Positions 24,279-35,108 are shown, counted from the stretch's first letter. The stretch: DNA of 64,000 nt from Bacillota bacterium (GCA_023381695.1 JAMCQP010000026.1:1-64000), one strand, 5' to 3'. Notes: generated by a model not told the origin, from the sequence alone. Numbers and translations: made by a program.

Positions 24279-25721
24279 TCAGACCTTGAGCAAAAGCCCT
24301 TCACGCCTGAGAATCTCCCGGGCCACCAGGACTCCCGAGGCCGACGCCTGCACCAACCCCCGGGTGACGCCCGCCCCATCCCCGGTGGCAAAAAGATTTT
24401 GTATTCTGGTCTCCAGGGCGTTGTTCAGCTCGAGCCTTGAGGAATAGAACTTGACCTCCACCCCATAAAGAAGCGTATACCGGGAATAGACCCCCGGCGC
24501 AATGGTATCCAGCGCCTGGAGCATCTCCAACAGCCCCACCAGATGCCGGTAGGGAAAGACCAGGCTCAGATCGCCGGGAGTGGCATCCTGCAACGTGGGA
24601 CGCACCAACCCCTTCTTCATCCCCTCCACCGTGGAACGGCGCCCGGAGGTCAGATCCCCCAGCCTTTGCACCAGCACCCCACCTCCCAGAAGGTTGGCCA
24701 GCCCGGCGATGTACCTGCCGTAAGTAATCGGCTCCCTGAAGGGTTTTGTGAAGGTCTTGCTCACCAGCAGCGCAAAGTTGGTGTTTTCGGTCTTCTTCTC
24801 CGAGTGGCTGTGCCCGTTTACCGTGACCAGCCCGTCGTTGTTCTCGGTGACCACCTCCCCGTTGGGGCACATGCAGAAGGTCCGTACCCGGTCGTCAAAG
24901 GTGCGGGAATGAAAGATCAGCTTGGCCTCATAGATCACGTCGGTCAGATGTTGCATCACCACCGCGGGCAGTTCCACCCGGACCCCGATATCCACCGGGT
25001 TGTTGGCCAGCGAAAGCTGCAACTGCTCCGCCTGGCCGCGCAGCCATTCCGACCCCTCCCTTCCCGGCGCCACCACCACGTACCGGCCCCGGATGCGTTC
25101 GCCGCGGGAGGTTTCCACGCCGGTCACCACGCCGTTCTCCACGCCGTTCTCCACCAAGATACGCTCCGCCGCGACCCCCGTCTGGATCTCCACCCGGTCT
25201 TTGAGATCGTCATACATGCCCTGCAGGACCTGCTGGCTCCGTCCCGTCCCCAGATGGCGAATCCGGCTGGGCACCAGGTACAACTCGGCCAGTGTCGCCC
25301 GGCGCTCGATCTCCCGGATCTTCTCCTCATCCGTCCCGTGGATCTCCCGGGGAGCGCCGTAACGCAGGTAGATATCGTCCACATAAGTAATTAGCCGCTC
25401 CAGCTCTTCCCTGCTGATGTAATCGGTCAAATGGCCTCCCACGTCCGCGGAGAGGGTAAGCTTGCCGTCGCTGAACGCCCCGGCCCCTCCCCAGCCGGAG
25501 ACCACCGAACAGGGCTTGCACAGTATGCAACTGGTGTTGGCGGTCTTGGATGGGCAGTTGCGCTTGGTGATATCCTTGCCCTTTTCAAGGACCACCACGC
25601 TCAATTTCTCCTTGCTGGCGAGTTCCAGAGCCGAAAAGATTCCCGCCGGGCCGGCGCCGATGATGATCACATCGTACCCGTCGCGCAACGCCTTGCCTTG
25701 CTTGCTACCATTCATGGCCAT
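24279..25721 (-). CDS. NAD(P)/FAD-dependent dehydrogenase, COG2509 type
   Basis: Rossmann FAD-binding motif GAGPAGIFSALELA near residue 22. A cysteine cluster (CPSKTANTSCILCKPC) follows and could ligate an Fe-S centre or form redox disulfides. GDGAGVTRGLVQASASG is the second flavin contact near the C-terminus. Length 480. Homologues are widespread in anaerobes as uncharacterised FAD-dependent dehydrogenases, and the substrate is unknown. A 12-base duplication in the middle (encoding VENGVENG) is a small in-frame repeat. It diverges from yigZ. Confidence 0.85.
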   Translation of the reverse strand: MAMNGSKQGKALRDGYDVIIIGAGPAGIFSALELASKEKLSVVVLEKGKDITKRNCPSKTANTSCILCKPCSVVSGWGGAGAFSDGKLTLSADVGGHLTDYISREELERLITYVDDIYLRYGAPREIHGTDEEKIREIERRATLAELYLVPSRIRHLGTGRSQQVLQGMYDDLKDRVEIQTGVAAERILVENGVENGVVTGVETSRGERIRGRYVVVAPGREGSEWLRGQAEQLQLSLANNPVDIGVRVELPAVVMQHLTDVIYEAKLIFHSRTFDDRVRTFCMCPNGEVVTENNDGLVTVNGHSHSEKKTENTNFALLVSKTFTKPFREPITYGRYIAGLANLLGGGVLVQRLGDLTSGRRSTVEGMKKGLVRPTLQDATPGDLSLVFPYRHLVGLLEMLQALDTIAPGVYSRYTLLYGVEVKFYSSRLELNNALETRIQNLFATGDGAGVTRGLVQASASGVLVAREILRREGLLLKV

Positions 25722-25885
25722 TTGCTCCCCCGAATGCGCTCTCCGCGCTTAATTTAGCCTGTCCTTTGGGATTTGCGGTTATCCCCCCGCGGGGCTGTTT
25801 CAATATTTCTCTGCTGGCGCCCAACATCCTTTTACAAGAGGAATCGCCCTTCCGGCGCCGAAGATCCTGTAGGGGGAGGCAAAAG

Positions 25886-26491
25886 ATGTCGGAGGACGGC
25901 GCTTACAAAACAATCAAAGGTGAAGCCACATACGAACTCAAGATTGAGCGGTCGGTCTTTATCGCCCACACCCGGGAAGCAAACTCCGAAGAGGAGGCTC
26001 GGGCCTTTGTGGCCGCGGTCCGCGCGGAACATAAACAGGCCGCGCATAACTGTTACGCCTACCGGATCGGAACCGGCGCCAGGGAGGCCACCTATTTCAA
26101 CGATCACGGGGAACCCGGTGGAACGGCCGGCAAGCCCATTCTTGGCGCCATCCTTTCCCGGGAGGTGACCAATCTGTGCGTGGTGGTCACCCGGTACTTC
26201 GGCGGGAAAAAGCTCGGGGTTCGCGGCCTGATCGAGGCTTACGGCACGGCGGCGGGTCGGGCCATCGACGCCGCCGGGGTCGTCACCAGGACCCCCGTCT
26301 CCAGGATGGAGGTGGAATGTGACTACCCCCGCCTCAACCAGGTGCTCTACCTCCTCAACCGGCACGGCGCCAGGGTGCTGCACACCGATTACGGGCAACA
26401 GATCCTGCTCGCCGTCGAAGTAAACAAGGCCGCAGCAAGCGGCCTCGGTGACGATCTCCGGTCTCTGAGACAGGTCCGGGTCAAAAGTTAA
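25886..26491 (+). CDS. YigZ/IMPACT family protein
   Basis: Two-domain protein of 201 residues. The N-terminal UPF0029 (IMPACT) domain contains AAHNCYAYRIGTGAREATYF and GEPGGTAGKPILGAI, and the C-terminal DUF1949 ferredoxin-like domain follows from about residue 135. The ATG at 25886 has GGGGGAGG before it; the track start at 25766 is far upstream of any conservation. Family members are implicated in RNA or translation-related roles, but the molecular activity is not settled. It overlaps the convergent gene by 11 bases. Confidence 0.88.
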   Translation: MSEDGAYKTIKGEATYELKIERSVFIAHTREANSEEEARAFVAAVRAEHKQAAHNCYAYRIGTGAREATYFNDHGEPGGTAGKPILGAILSREVTNLCVVVTRYFGGKKLGVRGLIEAYGTAAGRAIDAAGVVTRTPVSRMEVECDYPRLNQVLYLLNRHGARVLHTDYGQQILLAVEVNKAAASGLGDDLRSLRQVRVKS

Positions 26492-26978
26492 GCCGCAACC
26501 CTAACCTCGGACGGCCGGGCTGGTCCTTGCTCAACAACAGCTGGTACTCGGCGAAGAAGACGAAATATCCTACTCCACTCAGAAGATACGGTCTGAAATT
26601 CCCGCTGGACTTTATGTAAGTCATGCCAGCCCCCGCATAAAAATCCACGCCGTAAAAATCCTGCGGAAAGCGGTTCTGTAATCCCACGCCGGTCCACAAG
26701 TCGTTATTGCCCAGGAGATCCGCAAGATCCACATTCAAGGTCACATAGGTATGCGGCTTGTACTGATACTTCAACCCGACTCCGTAAAGCTGCATTGCGC
26801 TCAGGCTTCCGGAGACATCCAGGCTGTACTCCTCATTGCGATTCAAAAAGACCGGGCTCCGCGCGGAAACCACCCCGGACAACCCCACGATCAACCCCAG
26901 CAACACGCCAAACGCCATTACTCGCTTAAGATGCTCCCGCCCTTTAAAACGCTTCAACTCTTTCCCCTCCCCGTTCAT
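26481..26978 (-). CDS. Exported protein resembling an outer-membrane beta-barrel
   Basis: A signal peptide is clear (basic KRFKGREHLKR, hydrophobic core, VVSA cleavage near residue 39). The mature part is about 125 residues of alternating polar and hydrophobic strands rich in Gly and aromatic residues (GVGLKYQYKPHTYVTLNVDL, YAGAGMTYI, GVGYFVFFAEYQL), and the chain ends LGLRLNF with terminal Phe. This is the pattern of small outer-membrane barrels in diderms. The annotated start overlaps cheB by 35 bases; a nearer start would shorten the signal peptide. No specific family is recognised. Confidence 0.65.
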   Translation of the reverse strand: MNGEGKELKRFKGREHLKRVMAFGVLLGLIVGLSGVVSARSPVFLNRNEEYSLDVSGSLSAMQLYGVGLKYQYKPHTYVTLNVDLADLLGNNDLWTGVGLQNRFPQDFYGVDFYAGAGMTYIKSSGNFRPYLLSGVGYFVFFAEYQLLLSKDQPGRPRLGLRLNF

Positions 26979-28071
26979 TGTTGCGATCTTTCAACGCCCT
27001 GGCGATGGCCTCCGCCACCCTGGGCAAAGGCACCACCATATCCGCGTACCCTCCGTCCACCACCGCCCGCGGCATCCCGTAAACTACGCAGGTGGACTGG
27101 TGTTCCGCAATCACCCGGCCTCCCGCCGCTTTGATGTCCGCCACGCCCTTCGCCCCGTCACTGCCCATCCCGGTCAGAACCACCGCCAGCGTTCCGGCTC
27201 CGTACACTTCCGCCACGGATTTGAACATCACATCCACCGACGGCCTTAACGAAGCCACGGGCGGGTTCTGGTTGAGAACGATCTCGCCGCGCCCGTTGAC
27301 CATCATGTGAAAGTCACCCGGCGCCAGGAATACCTTCCCCGGTCTGATGCGATCTCCGGATCCCGCCTCGCGCACCTCCAGGGCGCTGATCGCATTCAAC
27401 CGCTCCGCCAGCGAATGGGTGAAACCCGGCGGCATATGCTGGACGATGAGCACGCCGGCGGGCAGATCGGCGGGCAACTGGCTCACCACCTCGTGCAGCG
27501 CCCTGGGCCCCCCGGTGGATGTGCCGATGGCCACCACCTGTTGCCCGGCAACCCGTCCCCCGACCGGTGCAGGCGCTTCCGTGCGCCGGTCCGCGGCCGG
27601 GGTTTCGGCGCGTTGCTCCCCGCCGGAAGGCCCGTGGGAAACCCTGTTCCGTTCCCGGCGGCCCAGCGCCATATTTACCTGGCTGGCCACCTTGATCTTG
27701 GTGATCAGCTCTTTACGAACGCTATCCAGGTTATCATGGGGGGCCGGCTTGCAGATGAAATCCACCGCGCCAAGCTCCAGCGCCTTGATGGTGGTCATCG
27801 CTCCTTCGGCGGTCAGATTGCTGAGCATGACCACCGGGGTGGGCGCCTTCGCCATGATCTGTTCCACCGCGGCCAGGCCGTCAAGAACCGGCATCTCCAC
27901 ATCCATGGTCACCACGTCCGGCCGGAGCTGTTCAACCCGTTTTACGGCCTCCTGACCGTTGTGCGCCACGCCGATTACGCTCAATTCCGGGTCTTGGCTC
28001 AGAATATCCGCGATCACCCTTCGCATGAACGCCGAATCATCTACAACCAGAACTTTGATAGGAACTGGCAC
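26944..28071 (-). CDS. cheB: Chemotaxis response regulator / protein-glutamate methylesterase CheB
   Basis: Removes methyl groups from chemoreceptor glutamates when phosphorylated by CheA. The N-terminal receiver domain has VVDDSAFMRR and the phospho-Asp in VTMDVEMPVLDG. The C-terminal methylesterase domain has the catalytic Ser in AIGTSTGGPRAL, His in VQHMPPGFT and Asp in GMGSDGAKG. The track start (a TTG at 28116) overlaps cheA. I prefer a GTG at 28071 with GGAGG eight bases upstream, giving 375 residues. The linker (residues 130-190) is Pro/Ala rich. Confidence 0.95.
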   Translation of the reverse strand: MPVPIKVLVVDDSAFMRRVIADILSQDPELSVIGVAHNGQEAVKRVEQLRPDVVTMDVEMPVLDGLAAVEQIMAKAPTPVVMLSNLTAEGAMTTIKALELGAVDFICKPAPHDNLDSVRKELITKIKVASQVNMALGRRERNRVSHGPSGGEQRAETPAADRRTEAPAPVGGRVAGQQVVAIGTSTGGPRALHEVVSQLPADLPAGVLIVQHMPPGFTHSLAERLNAISALEVREAGSGDRIRPGKVFLAPGDFHMMVNGRGEIVLNQNPPVASLRPSVDVMFKSVAEVYGAGTLAVVLTGMGSDGAKGVADIKAAGGRVIAEHQSTCVVYGMPRAVVDGGYADMVVPLPRVAEAIARALKDRNNERGGERVEAF

Positions 28072-28108
28072 CGGTGCTACCTCCATGATTGTAACATATT
28101 GGCGCTTC

Positions 28109-30217
28109 TTAAACAATCAAATTCAACACATCCAGGATCAACGCCACCTTGCCGTCGCCCAGAATGGTAGCGCCGGCAAATCCTCTGGCCTGGCTGAACA
28201 TGCTGTCCAGGGACTTGATGACCACCTCCTGCTGGCCAATCAAGCGATCCACCACCAGCCCGTACCGCTTGTTGCCCGTCCGCACCACGACCACGTTGAG
28301 GTAGGGTTTGGGCGCTTCAGGCTCCGGCGTCTCAAAGAGCGTTGACATCCGGAAGATCGGGATGACCTGTCCCCGGAAAAGAAGGTGCTCCTGGTGCTGT
28401 ATGGTTTTGATGCTATCCACATGAATATTGACGATCTCCTCGATATTCTCCAGGGGCAGGGCATACACCTCGTCGGCGCCCACACGGACCAAAAGTGCCT
28501 GGATAATGGCCAGAGTGAGCGGCAGCTTGATCGTGAAGACACTGCCCTTTCCCGGTTCATTTTCCACGCTTACCGAACCATTTAAAGCCTGGATCTTGGA
28601 TCTTACCACGTCCAGCCCCACGCCCCGCCCGGAGACCTCGGTAATCTTCTCGGCGGTACTGAATCCGGCGTTGAACAACAGGCCCATCAGCTCTTCCTCG
28701 TCTACCTCATCCGCCTCCTCGGCGCTTAAAAACCCCGTATTTATGGCTTTGGTCCGCACCTTCTCCAGATCGATCCCGTGGCCGTCGTCGGTGAGTTGAA
28801 CCACCACCTGGTTGCCTTCATGCTTGGCGGCCAGTCTCACAAGGCCCGCCGCCGGTTTGTTCAACTTCCTTCGCTCATCCGGGCTTTCGATTCCATGGTC
28901 GACGGCGTTTCGCAGGAGGTGCACAAGGGGATCTCCGATCTCGTCCACCACCGTGCGGTCGAGCTCCGTCTCCCCGCCCTCGATGACCAGTTCGATCTCT
29001 TTGCCGAGTTCGCGAGCCAGGTCTCTTACCATCCGCGGGAACCGGTTGAAGACCTGATCGATGGGCACCATCCGGGCTTTCATCACCACGCCCTGCAACT
29101 CGGTGGTAATACGCGCCAACTCCTCGATTCCCTCATTAAGTACCGCCACCTTCGCGGCCAGGCCGATCTGGGCCAGACGGCTCCTGTTGATTACCAGCTC
29201 GCCCACCAGGTTCATCAAGCTGTCCAGTTTTTCAATATCCACCCGGATGGTCTGCCGGATGGCGTGATTGCCGTTAGAGTGACCGTTATTGGCCTGCTTC
29301 TGACCGTTTTGAGGTATGGCGGCCGCAACCACGGCGGCAACCGAACCCGCCTCCGCGGTTTGCGCCTGAACGCCGGCGGCGCTCATCTCCCCTTGCTGAG
29401 CGTCCTCTTGCGGCGCCCATCCTTCCTCCGCCGGGTCAAAGGAGGTCACCTTGACCTCGGCGACCTCGGCGACGGACATCAGCTCGGTCTGAATCTCCTC
29501 TTCGTTCAAGGCGGTCAAGTACAACGCCGCAAAGGAGAGATCGAATTTTTCGGCCTCAAGCTCCTCCGAGGAGGGAAAGGTTTTGATCACCTCGCCGTTC
29601 TCTTCCATCCTTCGCAGCACCAGATACGACCTGGCCGATTTGAGCGCGCAGTTCTCCTGGAGCTGGACGAAGACATAAAAGGCGCCTTCCCCACGTTGGG
29701 CGCCCTGATTAATAAAATCGCGCTCCGTGTCGGTCAGAACTACTTTTGCCAGACTCTCCGAACCGGTGATCCGCCCGCCGGCGCCTTCGCCCGCCGGGGT
29801 TTGAGCCGATCCATCTTGAGTTGATCCGTCCCGGGCCGATCCGCCCTGCAACTTTTGAAGGCTGGCCACCAGCGGCGTTATGTCCTGGTCGCTGGGCCTG
29901 TCGGCGGCGATGTCTTCCACAAAATCCTCCAGGACATCCAGGCACCGGAACAGGATATCCATGGTCTCCGGCGTCACGGTCAACTTCCCGTGGCGGAGTT
30001 GATCCAGAACGTTTTCGATCGCATGGGTAAACTCCGCTATCTCGGTAAATCCCATCGTGGCCGACATCCCTTTGAGGGTATGAGCCGCTCTGAAGATGTT
30101 CTCCAGAGATTCCTGGTGGGTGGGATCCTTTTCCAGGGAGAGAAGGCCGTCGTTCATCAGTTGCAAATGTTCTTTTGATTCGTCCAGAAAAATTCCCAGA
30201 TATTGAGATGTGTCCAT
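28109..30217 (-). CDS. cheA: Chemotaxis histidine kinase CheA
   Basis: Hub kinase of the chemotaxis array. In order: Hpt/P1 domain with phospho-His in AAHTLKGMSATMGF (His near 46); a linker with DGS repeats; a P2-like regulator-binding domain (residues 180-260); a P3 dimerisation region starting near IRQTIRVDIEKLDSLMNLVG; the HATPase P4 with HLLRNAVDHGIE and the GVGLDVV/GKGSVFTIKLPL boxes; and a C-terminal CheW-like P5. Length 702, normal. It lies between cheW and cheB in a compact operon; cheY and cheR are not in the window. Confidence 0.97.
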   Translation of the reverse strand: MDTSQYLGIFLDESKEHLQLMNDGLLSLEKDPTHQESLENIFRAAHTLKGMSATMGFTEIAEFTHAIENVLDQLRHGKLTVTPETMDILFRCLDVLEDFVEDIAADRPSDQDITPLVASLQKLQGGSARDGSTQDGSAQTPAGEGAGGRITGSESLAKVVLTDTERDFINQGAQRGEGAFYVFVQLQENCALKSARSYLVLRRMEENGEVIKTFPSSEELEAEKFDLSFAALYLTALNEEEIQTELMSVAEVAEVKVTSFDPAEEGWAPQEDAQQGEMSAAGVQAQTAEAGSVAAVVAAAIPQNGQKQANNGHSNGNHAIRQTIRVDIEKLDSLMNLVGELVINRSRLAQIGLAAKVAVLNEGIEELARITTELQGVVMKARMVPIDQVFNRFPRMVRDLARELGKEIELVIEGGETELDRTVVDEIGDPLVHLLRNAVDHGIESPDERRKLNKPAAGLVRLAAKHEGNQVVVQLTDDGHGIDLEKVRTKAINTGFLSAEEADEVDEEELMGLLFNAGFSTAEKITEVSGRGVGLDVVRSKIQALNGSVSVENEPGKGSVFTIKLPLTLAIIQALLVRVGADEVYALPLENIEEIVNIHVDSIKTIQHQEHLLFRGQVIPIFRMSTLFETPEPEAPKPYLNVVVVRTGNKRYGLVVDRLIGQQEVVIKSLDSMFSQARGFAGATILGDGKVALILDVLNLIV

Positions 30218-30222
30218 GATCT

Positions 30223-30678
30223 CTACCCCCTAATCTCACCCTCCGCAATGATTTGGTCAAGTGCCAGAAGGATCAACAGCCGTTCGCCGATCTTGGCGAT
30301 CCCCTGGATAAATTGCTGGGCAATGCCGGCCACCGCCATATTCGGGGAATCCACTTCGCTAGCGTTAACCCTGGTGGTTTCAGTCACGGAATCAACCAGA
30401 AGCCCTGCCACATGCTGCCCGACCTCCACCACGATAATCCGGGAGTCGTCGCGAACCTCCGAATCACCCAGGGACAGCCTTTTTTTGAGATCCACCACCG
30501 GAATAATCTTGCCCCGCAGGTTAAAGACCCCTCGGATATAAAATGGCGCCCGCGGCACACGGGTGATCTCCGTTACATTCTTGATCTCATTCACATGGTC
30601 AATGGTTACCGCATACTCTTCATCTTTAAGTTTGAACGCCACCATCTGCAACTCTTGCTGCGTACGTTCCTCGGCCAT
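30223..30678 (-). CDS. cheW: Chemotaxis coupling protein CheW
   Basis: Scaffold linking receptors to CheA. The single CheW domain of 151 residues (FKLKDEEYAVTIDHVNEIKN; FYIRGVFNLRGKIIPVVDLK) is complete. Ribosome site GAGGAGG lies a few bases before the ATG. It is first in cheW-cheA-cheB. A chemoreceptor gene at 45761 could supply its partner. Confidence 0.96.
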   Translation of the reverse strand: MAEERTQQELQMVAFKLKDEEYAVTIDHVNEIKNVTEITRVPRAPFYIRGVFNLRGKIIPVVDLKKRLSLGDSEVRDDSRIIVVEVGQHVAGLLVDSVTETTRVNASEVDSPNMAVAGIAQQFIQGIAKIGERLLILLALDQIIAEGEIRG

Positions 30679-30772
30679 CTGGACATACCTCCTCAGGTAA
30701 CCTTGCCAAACAGTCCAACTAAAAAGATATTCGGCAGAACCGGCATCCTAACTTAGGGGATCTTTTGCTCCC

Positions 30773-30801
30773 ATAAAAAAACCCCGGTATATTTACCGGG
30801 A
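30773..30801 (-). terminator. Terminator after the CsoR-family gene
   Basis: CCCGGTA-AATA-TACCGGGG hairpin followed by seven T on the minus strand. It separates the csoR transcript from cheW. Confidence 0.85.
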
Positions 30802-30839
30802 TCAGGATTCGGATTTATTTTGTTCTCTCTGAAACGAGC

Positions 30840-31148
30840 TTATCGCATGAAGTCCAGTACCGCCTTTACCACCTGCACCGTCAATTCACGGGGATCTTTG
30901 CCGGAAGACAGCCCTTCTTCCAGACAACCCTGGGCATGTTCCTCCATCAAAGTGTGGGCCGCCTTTTCAATGGAAGCCCGGACCGCAATCATCTGGGTGA
31001 GGATATCGACGCAAGGCTTGCCTTCCTGGATCATCTTTTCAATGCCGAGGATATGCCCGCGAATGTTGCGGAGCCGGAGCAACAACACCTCCTGCGCTTC
31101 CTGGTTGGCGAACTTCACCTCTGTCCCATCCAAATCCATCCACCCCAA
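30840..31148 (-). CDS. CsoR/RcnR-family metal-sensing repressor
   Basis: Four-helix repressor that releases DNA on metal or thiol-active ligand binding. The 102-residue protein shows the family core LLLRLRNIRGHILGIEKMIQ, a Cys in GKPCVDIL, then HTLMEEHAQGC, matching the Cys-His-Cys (C, HxxxC) ligand set of copper-type CsoR rather than the HCHH set of nickel RcnR. Copper or persulfide sensing is therefore the best guess. No copper transporter gene is adjacent; the neighbour upstream is a CPBP protease. It has its own terminator. Confidence 0.88.
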   Translation of the reverse strand: MGWMDLDGTEVKFANQEAQEVLLLRLRNIRGHILGIEKMIQEGKPCVDILTQMIAVRASIEKAAHTLMEEHAQGCLEEGLSSGKDPRELTVQVVKAVLDFMR

Positions 31149-31158
31149 TCAAAGTTAG

Positions 31159-31941
31159 TTAATTTGAAACCGGATTGAAATAAAGAACCGTGCTCGAGAT
31201 GATATTCAGGCAGGCGTGGGCGACAATACAGGCCACCAGCGACCCACGCCGCTCGTAGAGATGCGCCAGGAAAAGTCCCACCAAAAACACTGGCAAGAAC
31301 ATGGCGATGTACCCATGCGCGCCGCCGAAGAGCAATGCCGTGCCCAGTTTTGCCATGCGGCCGCCCCAGTGATCCTTGAAGACCTCGTAAGTAAACCCCC
31401 TGAAGAAGATCTCTTCGGCAACCGGCGCCACCAGGTTCACCAGCACCAGGATCCCCACCAACTGCCACCCCGGTTGCCCCGGCGAAAGCAGGCCCTGCAA
31501 GATCCCTTCTTCCCGGGCCACCAGCCGGCCGGCCGTCTCCTGGCTGGTAAAGAGCCCCAGGAGAAGGACGCTCAGATAACCAGCAACCATGTTCACCAGG
31601 ACCAGGGAGGCGCCGGAGAAGAGCCCCACGCCGGCCTCCTTCCACCACCGGCGCGGCAGGATCCCGATAGCCGACACCGGCCTCCCATAGCCGTAAGCCA
31701 CCGAGGCAACCGTCAACCCGGCGAAGCCAAAACTCCGGGCGTAAAGCCCGATCAGGAGTTCAGCCCGGCGAACCCCGGCCAGGATCCGCGACCCCGGAAC
31801 CGCTTGCTCAACCACAAAACCCGTCAGCCAGGTGGTCAGACCCGGCAGGATAAACATCGCCATCAGAAAGATCGCCAGAACGTCCAGGATCCGCCCATCC
31901 GGCAACCCCGGCCCGCCGGCGTTGGTTTCCCCGTCAGACAT
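31159..31941 (-). CDS. CPBP/CAAX-type intramembrane metalloprotease
   Basis: Multi-pass membrane protein of 260 residues with the Abi/CAAX protease motifs: EEIFFRGF (EExxxR), a His in LLFGGAHGY, and HACLN (HxxxN) near the C-terminus. About seven hydrophobic helices are visible. Family members cleave or process membrane-bound peptides; the target is unknown here. Start at ATG 31941. It ends 10 bases before the csoR start, so both may be in one transcript. Confidence 0.87.
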   Translation of the reverse strand: MSDGETNAGGPGLPDGRILDVLAIFLMAMFILPGLTTWLTGFVVEQAVPGSRILAGVRRAELLIGLYARSFGFAGLTVASVAYGYGRPVSAIGILPRRWWKEAGVGLFSGASLVLVNMVAGYLSVLLLGLFTSQETAGRLVAREEGILQGLLSPGQPGWQLVGILVLVNLVAPVAEEIFFRGFTYEVFKDHWGGRMAKLGTALLFGGAHGYIAMFLPVFLVGLFLAHLYERRGSLVACIVAHACLNIISSTVLYFNPVSN

Positions 31942-32021
31942 CGCGCCGCCTCCCGCCGCAAGCTAACCCGTTTCCTGCTTTCCAGCAGGTACTGGCTATA
32001 CTTATTCGCGTCAGGCCGTAA

Positions 32022-33554
<1,533 letters not shown>

Positions 33555-34550
33555 TCAAAGTCCTGGCGGGCGCCGCGCGCCCAGGAATTTTTCGGCGAAA
33601 TAAGGCTCGCCCAGGCGGCTGATGACCACCCCGGATCTGGTTGATTTGGCATTGATGAAAAACCCGTCTCCCAGGTAGATCCCCACGTGGGTCGGACCCG
33701 GCCCGTAGGTGGAAAAGAAGACCAGGTCGCCGGGGCGCATCTCCTCCCGCTTAACCGGAACGGCTGCCTTAAACTGCGGCGCCGCGTCCCGGGGAAGGAT
33801 GACCCCGTTCAACCAGAACGCGGTGTAGGTGAAACCAGAACAGTCAAACCCCCGCGGGCTCATGCCACCCCAGACGTAGTCGGCGCCCAGCCACAGCCTC
33901 GCGGTGGCGATCACCCGATCCACCAGGGATGAGCCAGGTTTTCCGAACTGCAAATGCTTACCCTGATCCGTGAAGGATACCTCCGAAGGCACAAGTTGCG
34001 CCGCGGATCCGGCCACCCATCCTATTCTGCCGTCTGGCAAGGAAACATTGTACCAGGCGGCGTTACCCTCTCCACTATTTTGCCTGTTTCCGTCTCCGCC
34101 TTCTCCCATGAGCCCCACGCGGCTTCCAATAGGCAAACTCTCCACCACCGCGCCGTCTCCAGCGGGCCTGGCGCGCACCGGGGTGAAACTGTCGGTCACC
34201 ACTGCCACCTTCTGAAATGCCCGCCAGTACTTTGCCACATCCGGCACCGGCACCACGTCCGTCTTTTTGATCCAGCCCGGGTAATCCCCTTGCGCCGGGA
34301 TCTTGACCCGCCACCAATCTCCCTCTTCGCCCTCAATCTCCACCGGGGTGCCCATGATCGCCTGGGTGACCCGTTCGGACTGCACAGCGGCCTGTGTCCG
34401 CGCATCCGCCACCGGGGTGGAAATCAGCCCATAAGCTGGCCTGGCAGGTCTCTCGGCTCCCGTCGCCGGGGCAATGATCAGGCCCATTCCGGCCAATGCC
34501 AGGAGCAATGCCGCCAGATATATCCTCAAGAAAGCTTCCCGTTTCGTCAC
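33555..34550 (-). CDS. Secreted SH3 and NlpC/P60 peptidoglycan endopeptidase
   Basis: Cell-wall hydrolase cutting stem peptides. Signal peptide (residues 1-32, ending ATGA), two SH3b-type domains (about residues 40-100 and 110-190; VEIEGEEGDWWRVKIPAQGD), then the catalytic domain. Catalytic Cys lies in GFDCSGFTYTAF, the His in GPTHVGIYLGDGFF, and the third polar residue in FFINAKST. Length 331. It stands upstream of guaB on the same strand but the functional link is weak. It ends close to the guaB promoter. Confidence 0.92.
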   Translation of the reverse strand: MTKREAFLRIYLAALLLALAGMGLIIAPATGAERPARPAYGLISTPVADARTQAAVQSERVTQAIMGTPVEIEGEEGDWWRVKIPAQGDYPGWIKKTDVVPVPDVAKYWRAFQKVAVVTDSFTPVRARPAGDGAVVESLPIGSRVGLMGEGGDGNRQNSGEGNAAWYNVSLPDGRIGWVAGSAAQLVPSEVSFTDQGKHLQFGKPGSSLVDRVIATARLWLGADYVWGGMSPRGFDCSGFTYTAFWLNGVILPRDAAPQFKAAVPVKREEMRPGDLVFFSTYGPGPTHVGIYLGDGFFINAKSTRSGVVISRLGEPYFAEKFLGARRPPGL

Positions 34551-34688
34551 CGCTCTACCACCTTCCGCCGCGGCGGCCTGTTTGAATGTTAATTAGCCAC
34601 GACCCGGCATGATTCCTTCCCGAGATCACTGGCAATATGCAACGCCCCTGGCAGAAGGTTGGCATCCCGGCCCCTCCCCGCGGATGGG

Positions 34689-34716
34689 CAAAAAAAGAAG
34701 GGCAAATGCCCTTCTT
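34689..34716 (-). terminator. Terminator at the left edge of the accessory island
   Basis: AAGAAGGGCA-loop-TGCCCTTCTT hairpin followed by seven T on the minus strand. It would end transcripts of the parE remnant. The remaining bases between the NlpC gene and 34793 hold nothing else I recognise. Confidence 0.8.
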
Positions 34717-34792
34717 GAATTTCATGAATGTATTGTTTGGTTAATTTAGATGCAGGCTGTTATGCAATTAAAATTATCTGATTTTGTGGCTG

Positions 34793-35108
34793 TTACAGTA
34801 TATTTTCATATTTCTGTGTGCCATAGAGCAGGCGCATAATAACAACCTGTTTTTCTACCTCGTCAATCAGATGAAAAACAATATAGTTTTTAACAATCAG
34901 CTTGCGGTAGTCACGTCTTCTAAGAATATCATCCTTAACAGGGCTGCCCGAATAAGGACATTTCTTGAGTCGCATGTGGATGTTTCAATATCATCCATCA
35001 GATCATCGGCAGCTTTTGGAGTAACCAGGTGTTCTGAAATATACATGTACATCCCATCTAAATCATCCTCGGCGATTGGTTAAATGCTGTTTCCAATTTT
35101 TTATTCAT
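34793..35108 (-). pseudogene. ParE/RelE-type toxin, broken by two frameshifts
   Basis: Three frames join into one toxin-like protein of about 110 residues. MNKKLETAFN starts at 35108, overlapping the VOC stop. PIAEDDLDGMYMYISEHLVT and PKAADDLMDDIE follow in another frame. MRLKKCPYSGSPVKDDILRR through YRKLIVKNYIVFHLIDEVEK to YGTQKYENIL is the track ORF. The first break needs one extra C in AACCAATC; the second is near ACATGC. The C-terminal half has the ParE core, including VIMRLLYG. No antitoxin gene is adjacent, consistent with a dead toxin that no longer needs one. Confidence 0.75.
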
